A DNA stretch of 64,000 nt from Mariniflexile sp. TRM1-10 (GCF_003425985.1 NZ_CP022985.1:3828001-3892000), one strand, 5' to 3'. Shown: positions 33,663 to 41,702, counted from the stretch's first letter. Notes: generated from the sequence alone by a model not told the origin. Numbers and translations: made by a program.

Positions 33663-34691
33663 TTATAGATTGATAGTGATTTTTTCGCTTTTTGGATAGC
33701 TGATACAAGTAAGGATGCTTCCTTTGTCAACTTCAGACTGTGATAAAAAGTGTCCTTCGGTCATTTCAATGTCGCCAGAAACGCAAACCGCTTTACAAGT
33801 TGAACAAACCCCAGACCTACAAGAGTATGGCAAAGCAATATTGCTTGCCATGGCTACCCTTAGTATGGATTTGTCTCCTGGCACTTGTATCTGATGTGTT
33901 TTGCCTTGAAAAATGATCTCTACATTACTAACAAAATCTTTTCCTGAGACTTTAACTTTAGGCTTTTTAAATACTTCAACAATTATTTCATTAGGTTTCA
34001 CATGGTTATTGATTAGTATTTCCTTTGTTTTCTCCATGAATCCGAAAGGGCCACAAATCATGTAAACATTATTTTCAAAATTAATATGGTGTTTATATAA
34101 GATTTTAACATATAAGTCATTAGTAGCTAATCCTTCATGGTAGTTTTCATGAGGTTCTTTATTATCAGCCAAAATATGCTCTACATTAAATGTGTTGGGA
34201 TAAGCTTCTTTTAAAGCTACTATTTCTTGATGAAAAATAATGGACGTTTTATCCTTATTGGCATAGATAAGTAAAACCTTGGATTTAGGTTCGTTTGTGA
34301 GAACGGATTTAATTATAGAGAATACAGGCGTTATCCCACTTCCACCAGCAAAAAGAACATATTGTTTTTCTTCATTTTTTTTAGGCTCTACATAAAAGCT
34401 TCCTTGTGGCTTATCAATTTCCAGCGCATCACCAATTTTTAAATTTTGGCATATAAAATTTGAAACCAAACCTTTGTCAACTTGCTTAACGGTTATTTTT
34501 AAATCCTTATCGGTGTAAGGGTTGCTGCTAAAGGAGTAGGATCGTTTTTCTATTTTATTATCTATGGGAACATGCAGGGTTAAAAACTGACCTGGTTTGT
34601 ATCTAACTTTATTAAAGAAATTACCATTTTTAAAAAAGATACTAACGGCATCATTAGTTTCTCTTTTTATATCTTTTACAACTAACTTCAT
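33663..34691 (-). CDS. FAD/NAD(P)H and 2Fe-2S reductase (PaaE/Hcr-like)
   Basis: A 342-residue oxidoreductase. The FAD-binding motif RSYSFSS is at about 50-56, the NAD(P)H-binding GGSGITPVFS near 115 and CGPFGFM near 210. A C-terminal plant-type ferredoxin domain has C-x4-C-x2-C (CRSGVCSTC, about 290-298) and the fourth Cys in LTCISYP. It closely resembles PaaE and Hcr. It lies 21 bp after a small membrane protein and just before a pentaheme cytochrome, suggesting that NAD(P)H electrons pass to a membrane heme and on to periplasmic hemes. An independent flavohemoprotein-like role with the nearby globin is an alternative. Confidence 0.88.
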   Translation of the reverse strand: MKLVVKDIKRETNDAVSIFFKNGNFFNKVRYKPGQFLTLHVPIDNKIEKRSYSFSSNPYTDKDLKITVKQVDKGLVSNFICQNLKIGDALEIDKPQGSFYVEPKKNEEKQYVLFAGGSGITPVFSIIKSVLTNEPKSKVLLIYANKDKTSIIFHQEIVALKEAYPNTFNVEHILADNKEPHENYHEGLATNDLYVKILYKHHINFENNVYMICGPFGFMEKTKEILINNHVKPNEIIVEVFKKPKVKVSGKDFVSNVEIIFQGKTHQIQVPGDKSILRVAMASNIALPYSCRSGVCSTCKAVCVSGDIEMTEGHFLSQSEVDKGSILTCISYPKSEKITINL

Positions 34692-34712
34692 TTATTTTTT
34701 AGTTTTAAGCTT

Positions 34713-35189
34713 TTATTTATAGTAAAATACCATGCTTATATGAAAAACCATGAGTATGGTAATTACCATTGAAAATGCTACGTGAGTAATCATCCATCCT
34801 TTAAATAAGACCTCGTTGGTGGATTTTATAACATCTAAATTAAAATAACCTATAAAGTTGTTTACAAGAAAAATATAGGTTAATAGCATGAGGTATCCAT
34901 AGCCAAAACTCATGCTGTGAAAGTAAAAAAGTAACGGGCTTAAAGCGCCAAACCATTTATGAAGATTGGTAACTTTAAAAGAATATTTTTTTAGTTTTTT
35001 TACAATTCTGCTAAAAGTCAACAACCATTGAATGACAATAAATAGAGCCAAACCAAGACCAGACCACCTTTTATAAAGCTCTTCTTGTTGCATATTGTAT
35101 AGCCATTCCCATTTTAGGCCTAGAATAAACTGCATCAAGTACAGTAGTAGCAATAAAAGACCAATACTTGTTAATTTATTAATTTTCAC
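34713..35189 (-). CDS. Small membrane protein, possible diheme cytochrome b
   Basis: A 158-residue integral membrane protein with four hydrophobic segments (about 10-25, 43-60, 82-118, 132-155). His residues lie within or near the segments (H78 in TNLHKWFGAL, H92 in FYFHSMSFGYGYL, H136 and H149 in the last), which could ligate b hemes as in ferric-reductase-like or cytochrome b561-like proteins. I do not recognise the family with certainty. It is the first gene of an operon with a flavin/Fe-S reductase and a pentaheme cytochrome. A role as the transmembrane electron conduit is inferred. Confidence 0.6.
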   Translation of the reverse strand: MKINKLTSIGLLLLLLYLMQFILGLKWEWLYNMQQEELYKRWSGLGLALFIVIQWLLTFSRIVKKLKKYSFKVTNLHKWFGALSPLLFYFHSMSFGYGYLMLLTYIFLVNNFIGYFNLDVIKSTNEVLFKGWMITHVAFSMVITILMVFHISMVFYYK

Positions 35190-35233
35190 TTAAAAAGATC
35201 TTTTGGTTTATTGAGATGTTTTTACTTTTTTTA

Positions 35234-35430
35234 ATCATTGTTGTCCGATAAAGCTTTTACCATTTCCTGCAAACACAGTGAAAGGGCTTTTTAAAGCGAT
35301 TACTGATTTGTACCTTGCTTTTTGTAAATTAATCCAAATAATTCCCCCGAAGGCTCTTTATTCTATTTTCTCTATTTCATTTTTTTTAGCGAAGCGGTCT
35401 TGAATCTTTAATCGGACACGAATGTTTTTT
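35234..35430 (+). repeat. Q-family dispersed repeat, copy 4
   Basis: It starts ATCATTGTTGTCCGATAAAG, has CAAACACAGTG, GGCTTTTTAAAG and GAAGGCTCTTTATTCTATTT, and continues into a tail GCGGTCTTGAATCTTTAATC shared only with copy 5. It fills most of the gap between the membrane protein and the c-heme lipoprotein. Confidence 0.7.
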
Positions 35431-35449
35431 ATCTAAAGCTCGAATGGTA

Positions 35450-36277
35450 TTATTTGAACGATAGCAAATTTTTCATGGTTCCAAAAGAGGACAGTTTTCG
35501 AACACTGTCTAAAAACACCTCTGGTTTTGGTAAATAATTACCTTTAGAAGGCCACTTGTCTCCAATTTCAGGTTTCGTACTGTTTTTAAAGCTTTCAACT
35601 TCATTCAAATATTCAATATAGGTGTCTACAGTGCCTTTTGCATAGGCATTTAGTACCTTAATAGCATCGCCATAGCTTAAGGAATCGGCTGGGTATTGCC
35701 ATGTTGTAGAGCCCATAACGTCTCCTAATTTCCAATCGGTTTTAGAGGTTTGTTTATGGTCGTTGTGGCATGTAACACAAGCATCTGCACTGGCTAAATC
35801 GGCAAACATAGCAGTGTGTAATTTTTGCTCTTCGTCATAAAAAAATTGTGGTTTTTGATCTTTTTTGATCTTTTCAAATAAATCTGCTTGTTTTCCTTTC
35901 AGTTTATTTGCACTGTTAATGGGGAAGTCCGATCCTAGATATAAGCCTAATGGTACAGTGCCTTTTTTAATGCTCGTAGCTATTCCTCTTAAGAATAATG
36001 CCGGTAAAGGACCTGCCTCTACATCATTTTTTCTCCAATCCTCATCAAACTTCATTCCTTGCTTTTTTCCTTCTCCAACAATTGCTTTGGTATAGAGTGT
36101 TCTAGTAATATCATTCTCTTTTGCTACCATTTCCAAAACCTCGTCTACAGAAAAAACTTTTTCTGCTGATGCCGTGTCTTCTTTCTCGTCAGGGACACCG
36201 CCGCAGGCATTTAATGTTAAAGACAGAACTGCTAATAAGGCTGTTTTTATAATGGAAGTATGTATTGAATTTTTCAT
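35450..36277 (-). CDS. c-type heme lipoprotein (DUF3365/Tll0287-like)
   Basis: A 275-residue exported protein with lipobox LTLNACGG, so it is lipid-anchored. The body matches the Tll0287-like (DUF3365) heme-sensor fold with a single CxxCH (CVTCHND, about 167-173), preceded by FFYDEEQKLHTAMFADLASADACV. In that family the domain binds one c-type heme in the periplasm, sometimes as an input for a sensor kinase; here it stands alone. It begins 25 bp after the globin gene and is probably co-transcribed. NO or redox sensing is plausible but not shown. Confidence 0.78.
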   Translation of the reverse strand: MKNSIHTSIIKTALLAVLSLTLNACGGVPDEKEDTASAEKVFSVDEVLEMVAKENDITRTLYTKAIVGEGKKQGMKFDEDWRKNDVEAGPLPALFLRGIATSIKKGTVPLGLYLGSDFPINSANKLKGKQADLFEKIKKDQKPQFFYDEEQKLHTAMFADLASADACVTCHNDHKQTSKTDWKLGDVMGSTTWQYPADSLSYGDAIKVLNAYAKGTVDTYIEYLNEVESFKNSTKPEIGDKWPSKGNYLPKPEVFLDSVRKLSSFGTMKNLLSFK

Positions 36278-36301
36278 GATTTTTTAGTTTTTTGGTTGAA
36301 A

Positions 36302-36715
36302 TTAATAAGAAGCGTCTATCATCACTGTTGCCATGGTGCCATACACATCGGTCCAGGCATCTTTAACTTCAGGAGTAAAGTCGTCACCAAGTCCTACTGC
36401 CAGGGTGCCTAATAATGCGGCGCCTACGGTATCGTAATGAGATGGTTTCACTTGATACGCTACATGGCGTTTCCCTAGATTTTGTAAAACTGGAACTAAC
36501 ATGTCTAAATTGCTTAATCCTGCAACGGCACTAGATAACATCATCATTAATTTGTTGCCCTGTTCTACCATAGCTTCGTCACTTGATGGAAAAAGAGGTT
36601 TTAGTGCTGGGTCTAACTCGAATAACTTTGTGTAAAATATTTTTGCAGCAGTTGGCGCTATTGGTTTTACTTTTTCAAAAGAATCTTGTACCAGTGTAAT
36701 TGTTTTTTGTTCCAT
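36302..36715 (-). CDS. Single-domain globin
   Basis: A 137-residue cytosolic hemoglobin similar to the globin part of Hmp and to Vgb. The proximal His is in GKRHVAYQV (about 82), the B10 Tyr in IFYTKLF (about 28), and the CD1 Phe in LFPSS. Such globins bind oxygen or turn NO into nitrate when given electrons. With no reductase domain of its own, it could be served by the nearby FAD/2Fe-2S reductase. The context (NO reductase, nitrate transport) supports NO detoxification. Confidence 0.92.
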   Translation of the reverse strand: MEQKTITLVQDSFEKVKPIAPTAAKIFYTKLFELDPALKPLFPSSDEAMVEQGNKLMMMLSSAVAGLSNLDMLVPVLQNLGKRHVAYQVKPSHYDTVGAALLGTLAVGLGDDFTPEVKDAWTDVYGTMATVMIDASY

Positions 36716-36781
36716 AAATTAAGTTTTTTAGGTTTCTATATAAATACTTATTTCACTAAGTATTTTTAAATTAAGTATTTT

Positions 36782-36824
36782 CAAAAGTAATTGAACTCAT
36801 TATTAAATAATATGCTATAATACA
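36782..36824 (-). promoter_or_regulatory. Globin promoter with weak Crp/Fnr-like site
   Basis: On the minus strand TACTTTTG (36782-36789) matches TAnnTTTG perfectly. A weak site TGCTATAATACA (36813-36824) lies with its centre 33 bp upstream and keeps the TG...CA ends. The A+T-rich leader holds several AAGTATTT stretches. Confidence 0.35.
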
Positions 36825-36898
36825 AGAGCACTTATCTTTTTTAACATCTTATAAACTGATATTTTTAATATAAAAAGATGATTTTATACCATAAAAAA

Positions 36899-36915
36899 AC
36901 CACCTATATGGTGGT
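36899..36915 (-). terminator. Terminator of the Crp/Fnr gene
   Basis: ACCACC-TATAT-GGTGGT hairpin followed on the minus strand by seven T. It lies about 50 bp past the regulator's stop codon. Confidence 0.8.
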
Positions 36916-36967
36916 CTTAATTTATTAATTTGTATGTATGAGTGGGGGTTAGGTAATTGCTGTGTAT

Positions 36968-37726
36968 CTAGCTTCCTAAGTAATAATGATGCTCTTCAAT
37001 TTCTTGCTTAAGCGCTTTTTCATTTAAAATTCCAATCCTTTTCCCATTGGCGGCAATAAGTTTTTCCTTTTTTAAAGCAGAAAATATGCGTATAACTTGC
37101 TCTTCGGTAGTGCCTGCATAATCTGCATATTCTTTTCTGCTTAATGGCAGATTTAGAAACCCTCTTAAATCACCAAACTTTCTGTTAATATATAATAAGG
37201 TATCAATAACCCGTTCCCGAACGGTCATCTGGGATATGGATTTTACTTTAGACTCGCTTCTGTTGAGTTCGTTAGCGTAAAAAAGCATAAAATCGTAAGC
37301 AAATTTCGGATTGTTTAATAAAGCTTCTTGCAGGCTATTCTTAGAAAAATAGCATAATGTGGTATCTTCTAAAGCAATCGCACCAATGGAATAATATTCT
37401 TCAGTACCAAATCCGCGATGCCCTATAATTTCACCTTCTTTAGCAAAGCGTACAATTTGTTCTCTACCATTAATACCTGTTCTAAATACTTTTGCTTTCC
37501 CCTTTAGTACAAAAAATAAACCGTTTACTGGGGCGCCTTCCATTATGAATTGTTGTCCCTTTTTACATCTAAGATTGCTTTTGTTCTCGGTTATTTTAAA
37601 ATCCTCTAAAGTCAAAAGATTTTTCTTAATTAAACAATCGTGGTTTTCACAAGCATCACACGATGTATTGAGTACTACACGTTTTCTTATAATGGTATGG
37701 GTTGTATTTTGAGTAGGTGACTGCAA
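36968..37726 (-). CDS. Crp/Fnr-family regulator with FNR-like cysteines
   Basis: A 252-residue DNA-binding regulator. The N-terminus carries C23-x2-C26-x4-C31 and a further C125 inside the cNMP-binding fold, the four-cysteine layout of oxygen-sensing FNR, so a 4Fe-4S cluster is likely. The C-terminal helix-turn-helix has a recognition helix TTEEQVIRIFSAL with E209 and R213 as in FNR, but Ile at the place of FNR S212. The start codon is TTG (37726); the next Met is residue 62. The gene overlaps its own TAAGTA-N4-TACTTA operator. It probably controls the nitrogen-oxide genes around it; whether it also reads the TGATAWWTATCA boxes is open. Confidence 0.85.
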   Translation of the reverse strand: MQSPTQNTTHTIIRKRVVLNTSCDACENHDCLIKKNLLTLEDFKITENKSNLRCKKGQQFIMEGAPVNGLFFVLKGKAKVFRTGINGREQIVRFAKEGEIIGHRGFGTEEYYSIGAIALEDTTLCYFSKNSLQEALLNNPKFAYDFMLFYANELNRSESKVKSISQMTVRERVIDTLLYINRKFGDLRGFLNLPLSRKEYADYAGTTEEQVIRIFSALKKEKLIAANGKRIGILNEKALKQEIEEHHYYLGS

Positions 37727-37758
37727 TTTATTAAGCTTAGTTAATACGAGTTCAATGA

Positions 37759-37780
37759 CAAATATAAGTATTTGTACTTA
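37759..37780 (-). promoter_or_regulatory. Crp/Fnr gene promoter with overlapping palindrome
   Basis: On the minus strand TATATTTG (37759-37766) is a perfect -7. The palindrome TAAGTATTTGTACTTA (37765-37780) overlaps its upstream edge. A bound protein would block polymerase, so autorepression is likely. G and C stand five bases from the centre, as in Crp/Fnr sites. Confidence 0.5.
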
Positions 37781-37927
37781 ATATTTTGTGATAAATACGT
37801 ATTTTTATGAGTTTGATAAAATAACAATAGCTTTATTAGGTACTTTAAAATAATAAACTATTTATTTTACTTACTACGTATTTCTTCTTAATTATTTTAT
37901 GTCATAGAGGCTTTGTAAATTGTTATT

Positions 37928-37951
37928 CGTTATATTTGTAAAGATATAACG
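37928..37951 (+). promoter_or_regulatory. ModE-like operator over the moeA promoter
   Basis: CGTTATAT, 8 bp, ATATAACG: a perfect inverted repeat matching the E. coli ModE consensus in sequence and total length. It overlaps a perfect -7 element TATATTTG (37931-37938), and moeA begins at 37961. Binding should repress the operon. A ModE-like protein is encoded by the second gene. Confidence 0.7.
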
Positions 37952-37960
37952 AAAAGTATT

Positions 37961-39139
37961 ATGACATCCATTGAAGAAGCCATTCAGTTTGTTAGAAAGC
38001 ATAGTAGGCCGCTTTTAAAGAGTGTATGCAAGCCTGTTGAAAAAGCAGGTGGGTATAAACTTTTTGAAAATGTTTATGCTCCTATTAATATGCCGCCTTT
38101 TAGGCAATCGGCTATGGATGGCTATGCGTTGCACTTGAATGACAGTTTAATCTATCACTTTATAGGCGAAGTAAAGGCGGGTGATGCACATCAGCCTGTT
38201 TTAAAACAAGGAGACGCCGTACGTATTTTTACAGGGGCACCAGTTCCGGATACTGCCAATGCCGTTATCATGCAGGAGAAAGTGATTGTTAATGGCAATA
38301 CCATCAGTATTCAAAATAAAGTAGAAGTCAATGCTAACATTCGTCCGTTAGGCGAACAGGTTAGAAAAGGTGAGCTAGCGCTGGCTAAGGGCACCAAGTT
38401 AACTCCTGCTGCTATTGGTTATTTAAGTTCTCTGGGGATTTCTGAAGTCGAAGTTTTTAAAAAGCCATCCATTGCATTAATTACTACAGGGAATGAGTTA
38501 GTTGAAGCTGGTACCGATTTAGCCTATGGAAAAATATACGAGAGTAATTCTAACATGCTTTTAAGTGCGCTTTACAGTTTGAAATTTTATGATATTAGCA
38601 TCCATAAAGTTGAAGATGATTATGATAAGACGTTGTCTAAACTGGATGCCGTTATTAATGAAAACGATTTGGTAATTATAACCGGCGGTATTTCGGTAGG
38701 CGATTACGATTTTGTTGGAAAAGCATTAAGCGCCTTAGGTATTGCCGAACATTTTTATAAAGTAAAACAAAAACCTGGGAAGCCTTTATTCTTTGGCACA
38801 AAAAAAAATACAGTGGTTTTTGCGCTTCCAGGAAACCCTGCGGCTGCTTTAACCTGTTTTTATGTTTATGTATATATCGCGTTGCAAAAAATGATGGACC
38901 ATGAAGCTGTTGAATTACCTCGAGTAGAAGCAAGGTCAGTTTCTAGATTTAAAAAGTTTGGAGACCGCCCACAGTTTTTAAAAGCCATTTGGAATAATGG
39001 TGACGTTGAAATTTTAGAAGGACAAAGTTCTGCCATGCAGCAAACTTTTGCTTTATCAAATGCTTTGGTGTTTATGCGTGAAGATCTTTTAAATATTGAA
39101 ATTGGTGATACGGTAGAAGTTATTTTACTGCCCGTTTAA
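37961..39139 (+). CDS. moeA: Molybdopterin molybdenumtransferase
   Basis: A 392-residue cytosolic enzyme that inserts molybdate into adenylylated molybdopterin. Family motifs: MPPFRQSAMDGYAL (about 43-56), FTGAPVPDTANAVIMQE (about 92-108), TTGNELVEAG, ITGGISVGDYDF (about 241-252) and PGNPAAALTCFY (about 293-304). The length is normal. It is the first gene of the molybdenum cofactor operon, directly behind the ModE-like operator, with modE 10 bp downstream. Confidence 0.93.
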   Translation: MTSIEEAIQFVRKHSRPLLKSVCKPVEKAGGYKLFENVYAPINMPPFRQSAMDGYALHLNDSLIYHFIGEVKAGDAHQPVLKQGDAVRIFTGAPVPDTANAVIMQEKVIVNGNTISIQNKVEVNANIRPLGEQVRKGELALAKGTKLTPAAIGYLSSLGISEVEVFKKPSIALITTGNELVEAGTDLAYGKIYESNSNMLLSALYSLKFYDISIHKVEDDYDKTLSKLDAVINENDLVIITGGISVGDYDFVGKALSALGIAEHFYKVKQKPGKPLFFGTKKNTVVFALPGNPAAALTCFYVYVYIALQKMMDHEAVELPRVEARSVSRFKKFGDRPQFLKAIWNNGDVEILEGQSSAMQQTFALSNALVFMREDLLNIEIGDTVEVILLPV

Positions 39140-39149
39140 ATAAAAGCTT

Positions 39150-39488
39150 ATGAGTTATAAAATAAAAAGCAGAATATGGATTGAATGTAACGAGCATGTG
39201 CTTTTAGGTGAAGGACGTGTACAATTATTAAAAGCTATAGATGAGACAGGCTCGTTATCAAAAGCAGCAAAAACCTTGAATTTGTCATACAAAAAGGCGT
39301 GGGGACTTCTTGACTCGGTAAACAAATCGGCAAAGAAACCAGTCACTATAAATTCAACCGGAGGAAAAGGAGGCGGTGGCGCAGAATTAACAGCATATGG
39401 AAAATCCTTAATTACTGCTTTCGATGAAATCAACCAAAATTGCTGGGAATTTTTGGATAAACAACTAGTCAAAATTGAGAATTTATGA
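39150..39488 (+). CDS. ModE-like DNA-binding domain protein
   Basis: A 112-residue protein consisting only of the N-terminal winged-helix domain of ModE (GRVQLLKAIDETGSLSKAAKTLNLSYKKAWGLL, stretched over about 22-54, then the wing TGGKGGGGAELTAYG). The molybdate-binding TOBE/Mop domains of the 262-residue E. coli protein are absent, so how it senses molybdenum is unclear. It likely binds the operator at 37928 and represses its own operon. Confidence 0.85.
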   Translation: MSYKIKSRIWIECNEHVLLGEGRVQLLKAIDETGSLSKAAKTLNLSYKKAWGLLDSVNKSAKKPVTINSTGGKGGGGAELTAYGKSLITAFDEINQNCWEFLDKQLVKIENL

Positions 39489-39491
39489 TAT

Positions 39492-39597
39492 AAGTGCCTA
39501 GAGTTATAAGTACTTAAAGTGCCTAAAGTTGGAAGTACTTAAAGTGCCTAGAGTTGAAAGTATTTAAAGTGTCTAAAGTTAAAAGTATTTAAAGTGT
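39492..39597 (+). repeat. Left 25-bp tandem array beside four-helix gene 1
   Basis: Four full units of 25 bp of the form AAGTGCCTAAAGTTATAAG plus TACTTA, with a partial fifth. They hold in reverse complement the 16-bp unit of the right array (39958-40146). The units are contiguous, without spacers, so this is not CRISPR. Confidence 0.8.
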
Positions 39598-39603
39598 GAA
39601 TTA

Positions 39604-39957
39604 ATGGAAAACAAGGAATTTACAAAGAAATTGGAATTAAGAACGCGTCAATTTGCTATATCAATTATTAAAATGTCAGCTTCTTTACCAAAATCAGCAG
39701 AATCGTTGGTTATTAGAAATCAGGTTACAAAATCAGGGACAAGTATTGGTGCTAATTATAGAGAAGCGAATCGTTCAAGAAGCAAAAAGGATTTTAAAAA
39801 CAAAATTAAAATTTCAGAAAGTGAAGCAAGCGAAACAATTTATTGGTTAGAAATTATACTAGAACTAAATTGGATAGAACCAAATCATGTATGCGAAATA
39901 ATGAAAGAATCAAAAGAACTTTTGGCTATTTACACGTCCATTTCAAATAAACTCTAA
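39604..39957 (+). CDS. Four-helix bundle protein (S23/IVP family), copy 1
   Basis: A 117-residue helical protein of the TIGR02436 family, often annotated as 23S rRNA intervening-sequence protein. Core motif VTKSGTSIGANYREANRSRSK (in two parts around residues 40-60), then F..KI.ISESEASETIYWLE. It is related in fold to the Avd protein of diversity-generating retroelements. It interrupts the molybdopterin operon between modE and the TSUP permease, and both flanks are short-unit repeat arrays in opposite orientation. Function is unknown and probably not linked to molybdenum. Confidence 0.85.
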   Translation: MENKEFTKKLELRTRQFAISIIKMSASLPKSAESLVIRNQVTKSGTSIGANYREANRSRSKKDFKNKIKISESEASETIYWLEIILELNWIEPNHVCEIMKESKELLAIYTSISNKL

Positions 39958-40146
39958 ACTCATAACTCTAGACACTTATAACATTAGGCACTTAAAACTT
40001 TAGGCACTTATAACATTAGGCACTTATAACTTTAGACACTTATAACTTTAGACACTTAAAACTTTAGACACTTAAAACTTTAGACACTTATAACTTTAGA
40101 CACTTATAACATTAGGCACTTATAACTCTAGGCACTTATAACTTTA
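39958..40146 (+). repeat. Right 16-bp tandem array beside four-helix gene 1
   Basis: About eleven units of CTTATAACTTTAGGCA with A/G and T/A variation at a few positions. The reverse complement of the unit is the core of the left array units. Together they make a large inverted repeat around the four-helix gene. Confidence 0.8.
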
Positions 40147-40156
40147 ATTACTAAAA

Positions 40157-40897
40157 ATGTTACAAAACGAAAACATATACCTATTTTTATTAATGCTGCC
40201 CATAGTGTCATTCCTCTATGCAAGTGTGGGACATGGTGGCGCAAGTGGTTATTTGGCTTTAATGGCGTTGTTTTCGTTTTCACCGGAAATCATGAAACCA
40301 ACAGCACTTTTGCTTAATCTATTTGTAGCAGGCATATCATTTTACTATTATTATAAAGGTGGCTATTTTAATAAAAAACTGTTTCTTTCGTTTGCAATAA
40401 CCTCCATTCCTTTGGCTTTCTTAGGGGGTACCATAGAAATTGATGCATCTGTTTATAAAAAAATACTGGCGGTTTTGTTGGTGTTTGCTATTTTAAAAAT
40501 GCTCAACGCTTTTGGTAAGGAAAATGGGGCTGTAAAACAAGTTAAGCTTTGGCAAGGGCTTTTCGTTGGAGGTATTATTGGATTCTTTTCCGGGTTAATT
40601 GGTATTGGAGGTGGTATTATTTTAACACCGTTAATTTTGCTGTTGCATTGGGGAAATATGAAAGAAGCGGCAGCAGTTTCAGCGTTGTTTATTTGGGTAA
40701 ATTCTGCGGCGGGACTTGTTGGACAACTAAGTAGTGGTGTTCATTTAGAAATCGAAACATTTGTTTTAGTAGCAGTTGCTTTAATAGGCGGTGTGCTTGG
40801 TGCTTATTTAGGAAGTAAAAAAATAAACAATCAATCGTTACGCTATATTTTAGCTTTTGTGCTTATAATTGCTAGTGTAAAATTATTTTTTACATAA
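40157..40897 (+). CDS. TSUP family anion permease (TauE/SafE)
   Basis: A 246-residue inner-membrane protein with about seven to eight membrane segments. TSUP hallmarks are the two half-repeats, SVGHGGASGYLALMALF (about 23-39) and GFFSGLIGIGGGIILTPLIL (about 137-156). TSUP members carry sulfite, sulfonates or other oxyanions. It ends 2 bp before mobA, inside the molybdopterin operon. A sulfur- or molybdate-related substrate is possible; the sequence does not decide. Confidence 0.88.
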   Translation: MLQNENIYLFLLMLPIVSFLYASVGHGGASGYLALMALFSFSPEIMKPTALLLNLFVAGISFYYYYKGGYFNKKLFLSFAITSIPLAFLGGTIEIDASVYKKILAVLLVFAILKMLNAFGKENGAVKQVKLWQGLFVGGIIGFFSGLIGIGGGIILTPLILLLHWGNMKEAAAVSALFIWVNSAAGLVGQLSSGVHLEIETFVLVAVALIGGVLGAYLGSKKINNQSLRYILAFVLIIASVKLFFT

Positions 40898-40899
40898 TT

Positions 40900-41472
40900 A
40901 TGATAGATAAAAAAGACATAACAGGCATTATTTTATCTGGCGGAAAAAGTACGCGCATGGGTACCGATAAAGGGTTTTTGATGTATGAAGGCAAAAGGTT
41001 TGTGGAGTACAGTATAGAGGCGTTAAAGCCCTTGGTTTCTAATGTTATTATTGTTTCCGATAATGAAGATTATGACGCATTTGGTTTAAAGCGTATTGAA
41101 GATGTTATAAAAAATGCGGGGCCACTAGCTGGTATTTATTCGGGGTTGAAACATGCTTCAACTGTATATGGTTTGGTGTTGAGTTGCGATATTCCGTTAA
41201 TAAATTCTGAAGTATTAGAAAAACTAATCGATGCTGTTGATTCTGATTCCGAAGTCATTCAAATAGAAAGTCAAGGTAAAAACATGCCACTTATTGCACT
41301 TTATAAAAAGTCATGTGAACCTATTTTTCTAAAACTTTTGAATCAAGGAGAAAGGCGTTTGCAATTTGCTGTAAATCAATGTAAAGTGAAACATGTATTA
41401 TTAACTAATGAAGATGAATTATTTACGAAAAACATCAACACGCCAGAACAATTAAAGGCAATTATAAAATGA
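40900..41472 (+). CDS. mobA: Molybdenum cofactor guanylyltransferase
   Basis: A 190-residue cytosolic enzyme that attaches GMP to molybdopterin, giving the bis-MGD form used by DMSO-reductase-family enzymes such as Nap and Nar nitrate reductases. The nucleotide-binding signature LSGGKSTRMGTDKG is at 11-24, and VLSCDIPLI around 97. It starts 2 bp after the permease and overlaps moaD by four bases. Its presence implies that the organism makes MGD enzymes. Confidence 0.92.
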   Translation: MIDKKDITGIILSGGKSTRMGTDKGFLMYEGKRFVEYSIEALKPLVSNVIIVSDNEDYDAFGLKRIEDVIKNAGPLAGIYSGLKHASTVYGLVLSCDIPLINSEVLEKLIDAVDSDSEVIQIESQGKNMPLIALYKKSCEPIFLKLLNQGERRLQFAVNQCKVKHVLLTNEDELFTKNINTPEQLKAIIK

Positions 41473-41702
41473 ACATTTGTATAAAATATTTCGGACTTAT
41501 AGCAGAAGTCACGCATTGTGAGGAAGAAACGATTCTTTTTTCTGAAAGTACGGTATCTGAACTTTTAGATGTATTGCATACTAAATATTCAGCACTTAAA
41601 AACAAAGATTTTCAAGTGGCCCAAAATCAAGAATTAGTATCATTGGAAACTAAAATAACAGGAAAAGAAATCGCATTACTACCACCATTTTCAGGAGGTT
41701 AG
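41469..41702 (+). CDS. moaD: Molybdopterin synthase small subunit
   Basis: A 77-residue ubiquitin-fold sulfur carrier ending in the required Gly-Gly (PPFSGG). It is thiocarboxylated by the MoeB-like gene that follows and gives sulfur to precursor Z in complex with MoaE. It overlaps the mobA stop in an ATGA junction. Confidence 0.92.
   Translation: MNICIKYFGLIAEVTHCEEETILFSESTVSELLDVLHTKYSALKNKDFQVAQNQELVSLETKITGKEIALLPPFSGG

Noticed and set aside
36852..36866. Further FNR-like box near the globin gene (CTGATATTTTTAATA)
   Set aside because: Only one half-site matches; the other half is lost.
39604..39957. 23S rRNA intervening sequence
   Set aside because: The family is named after such insertions, but no rRNA gene is near; the gene lies in a molybdopterin operon.
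39492..40146. CRISPR-like repeat arrays
   Set aside because: The units follow each other directly, without unique spacers, and there are no cas genes; they are tandem arrays around a four-helix gene.
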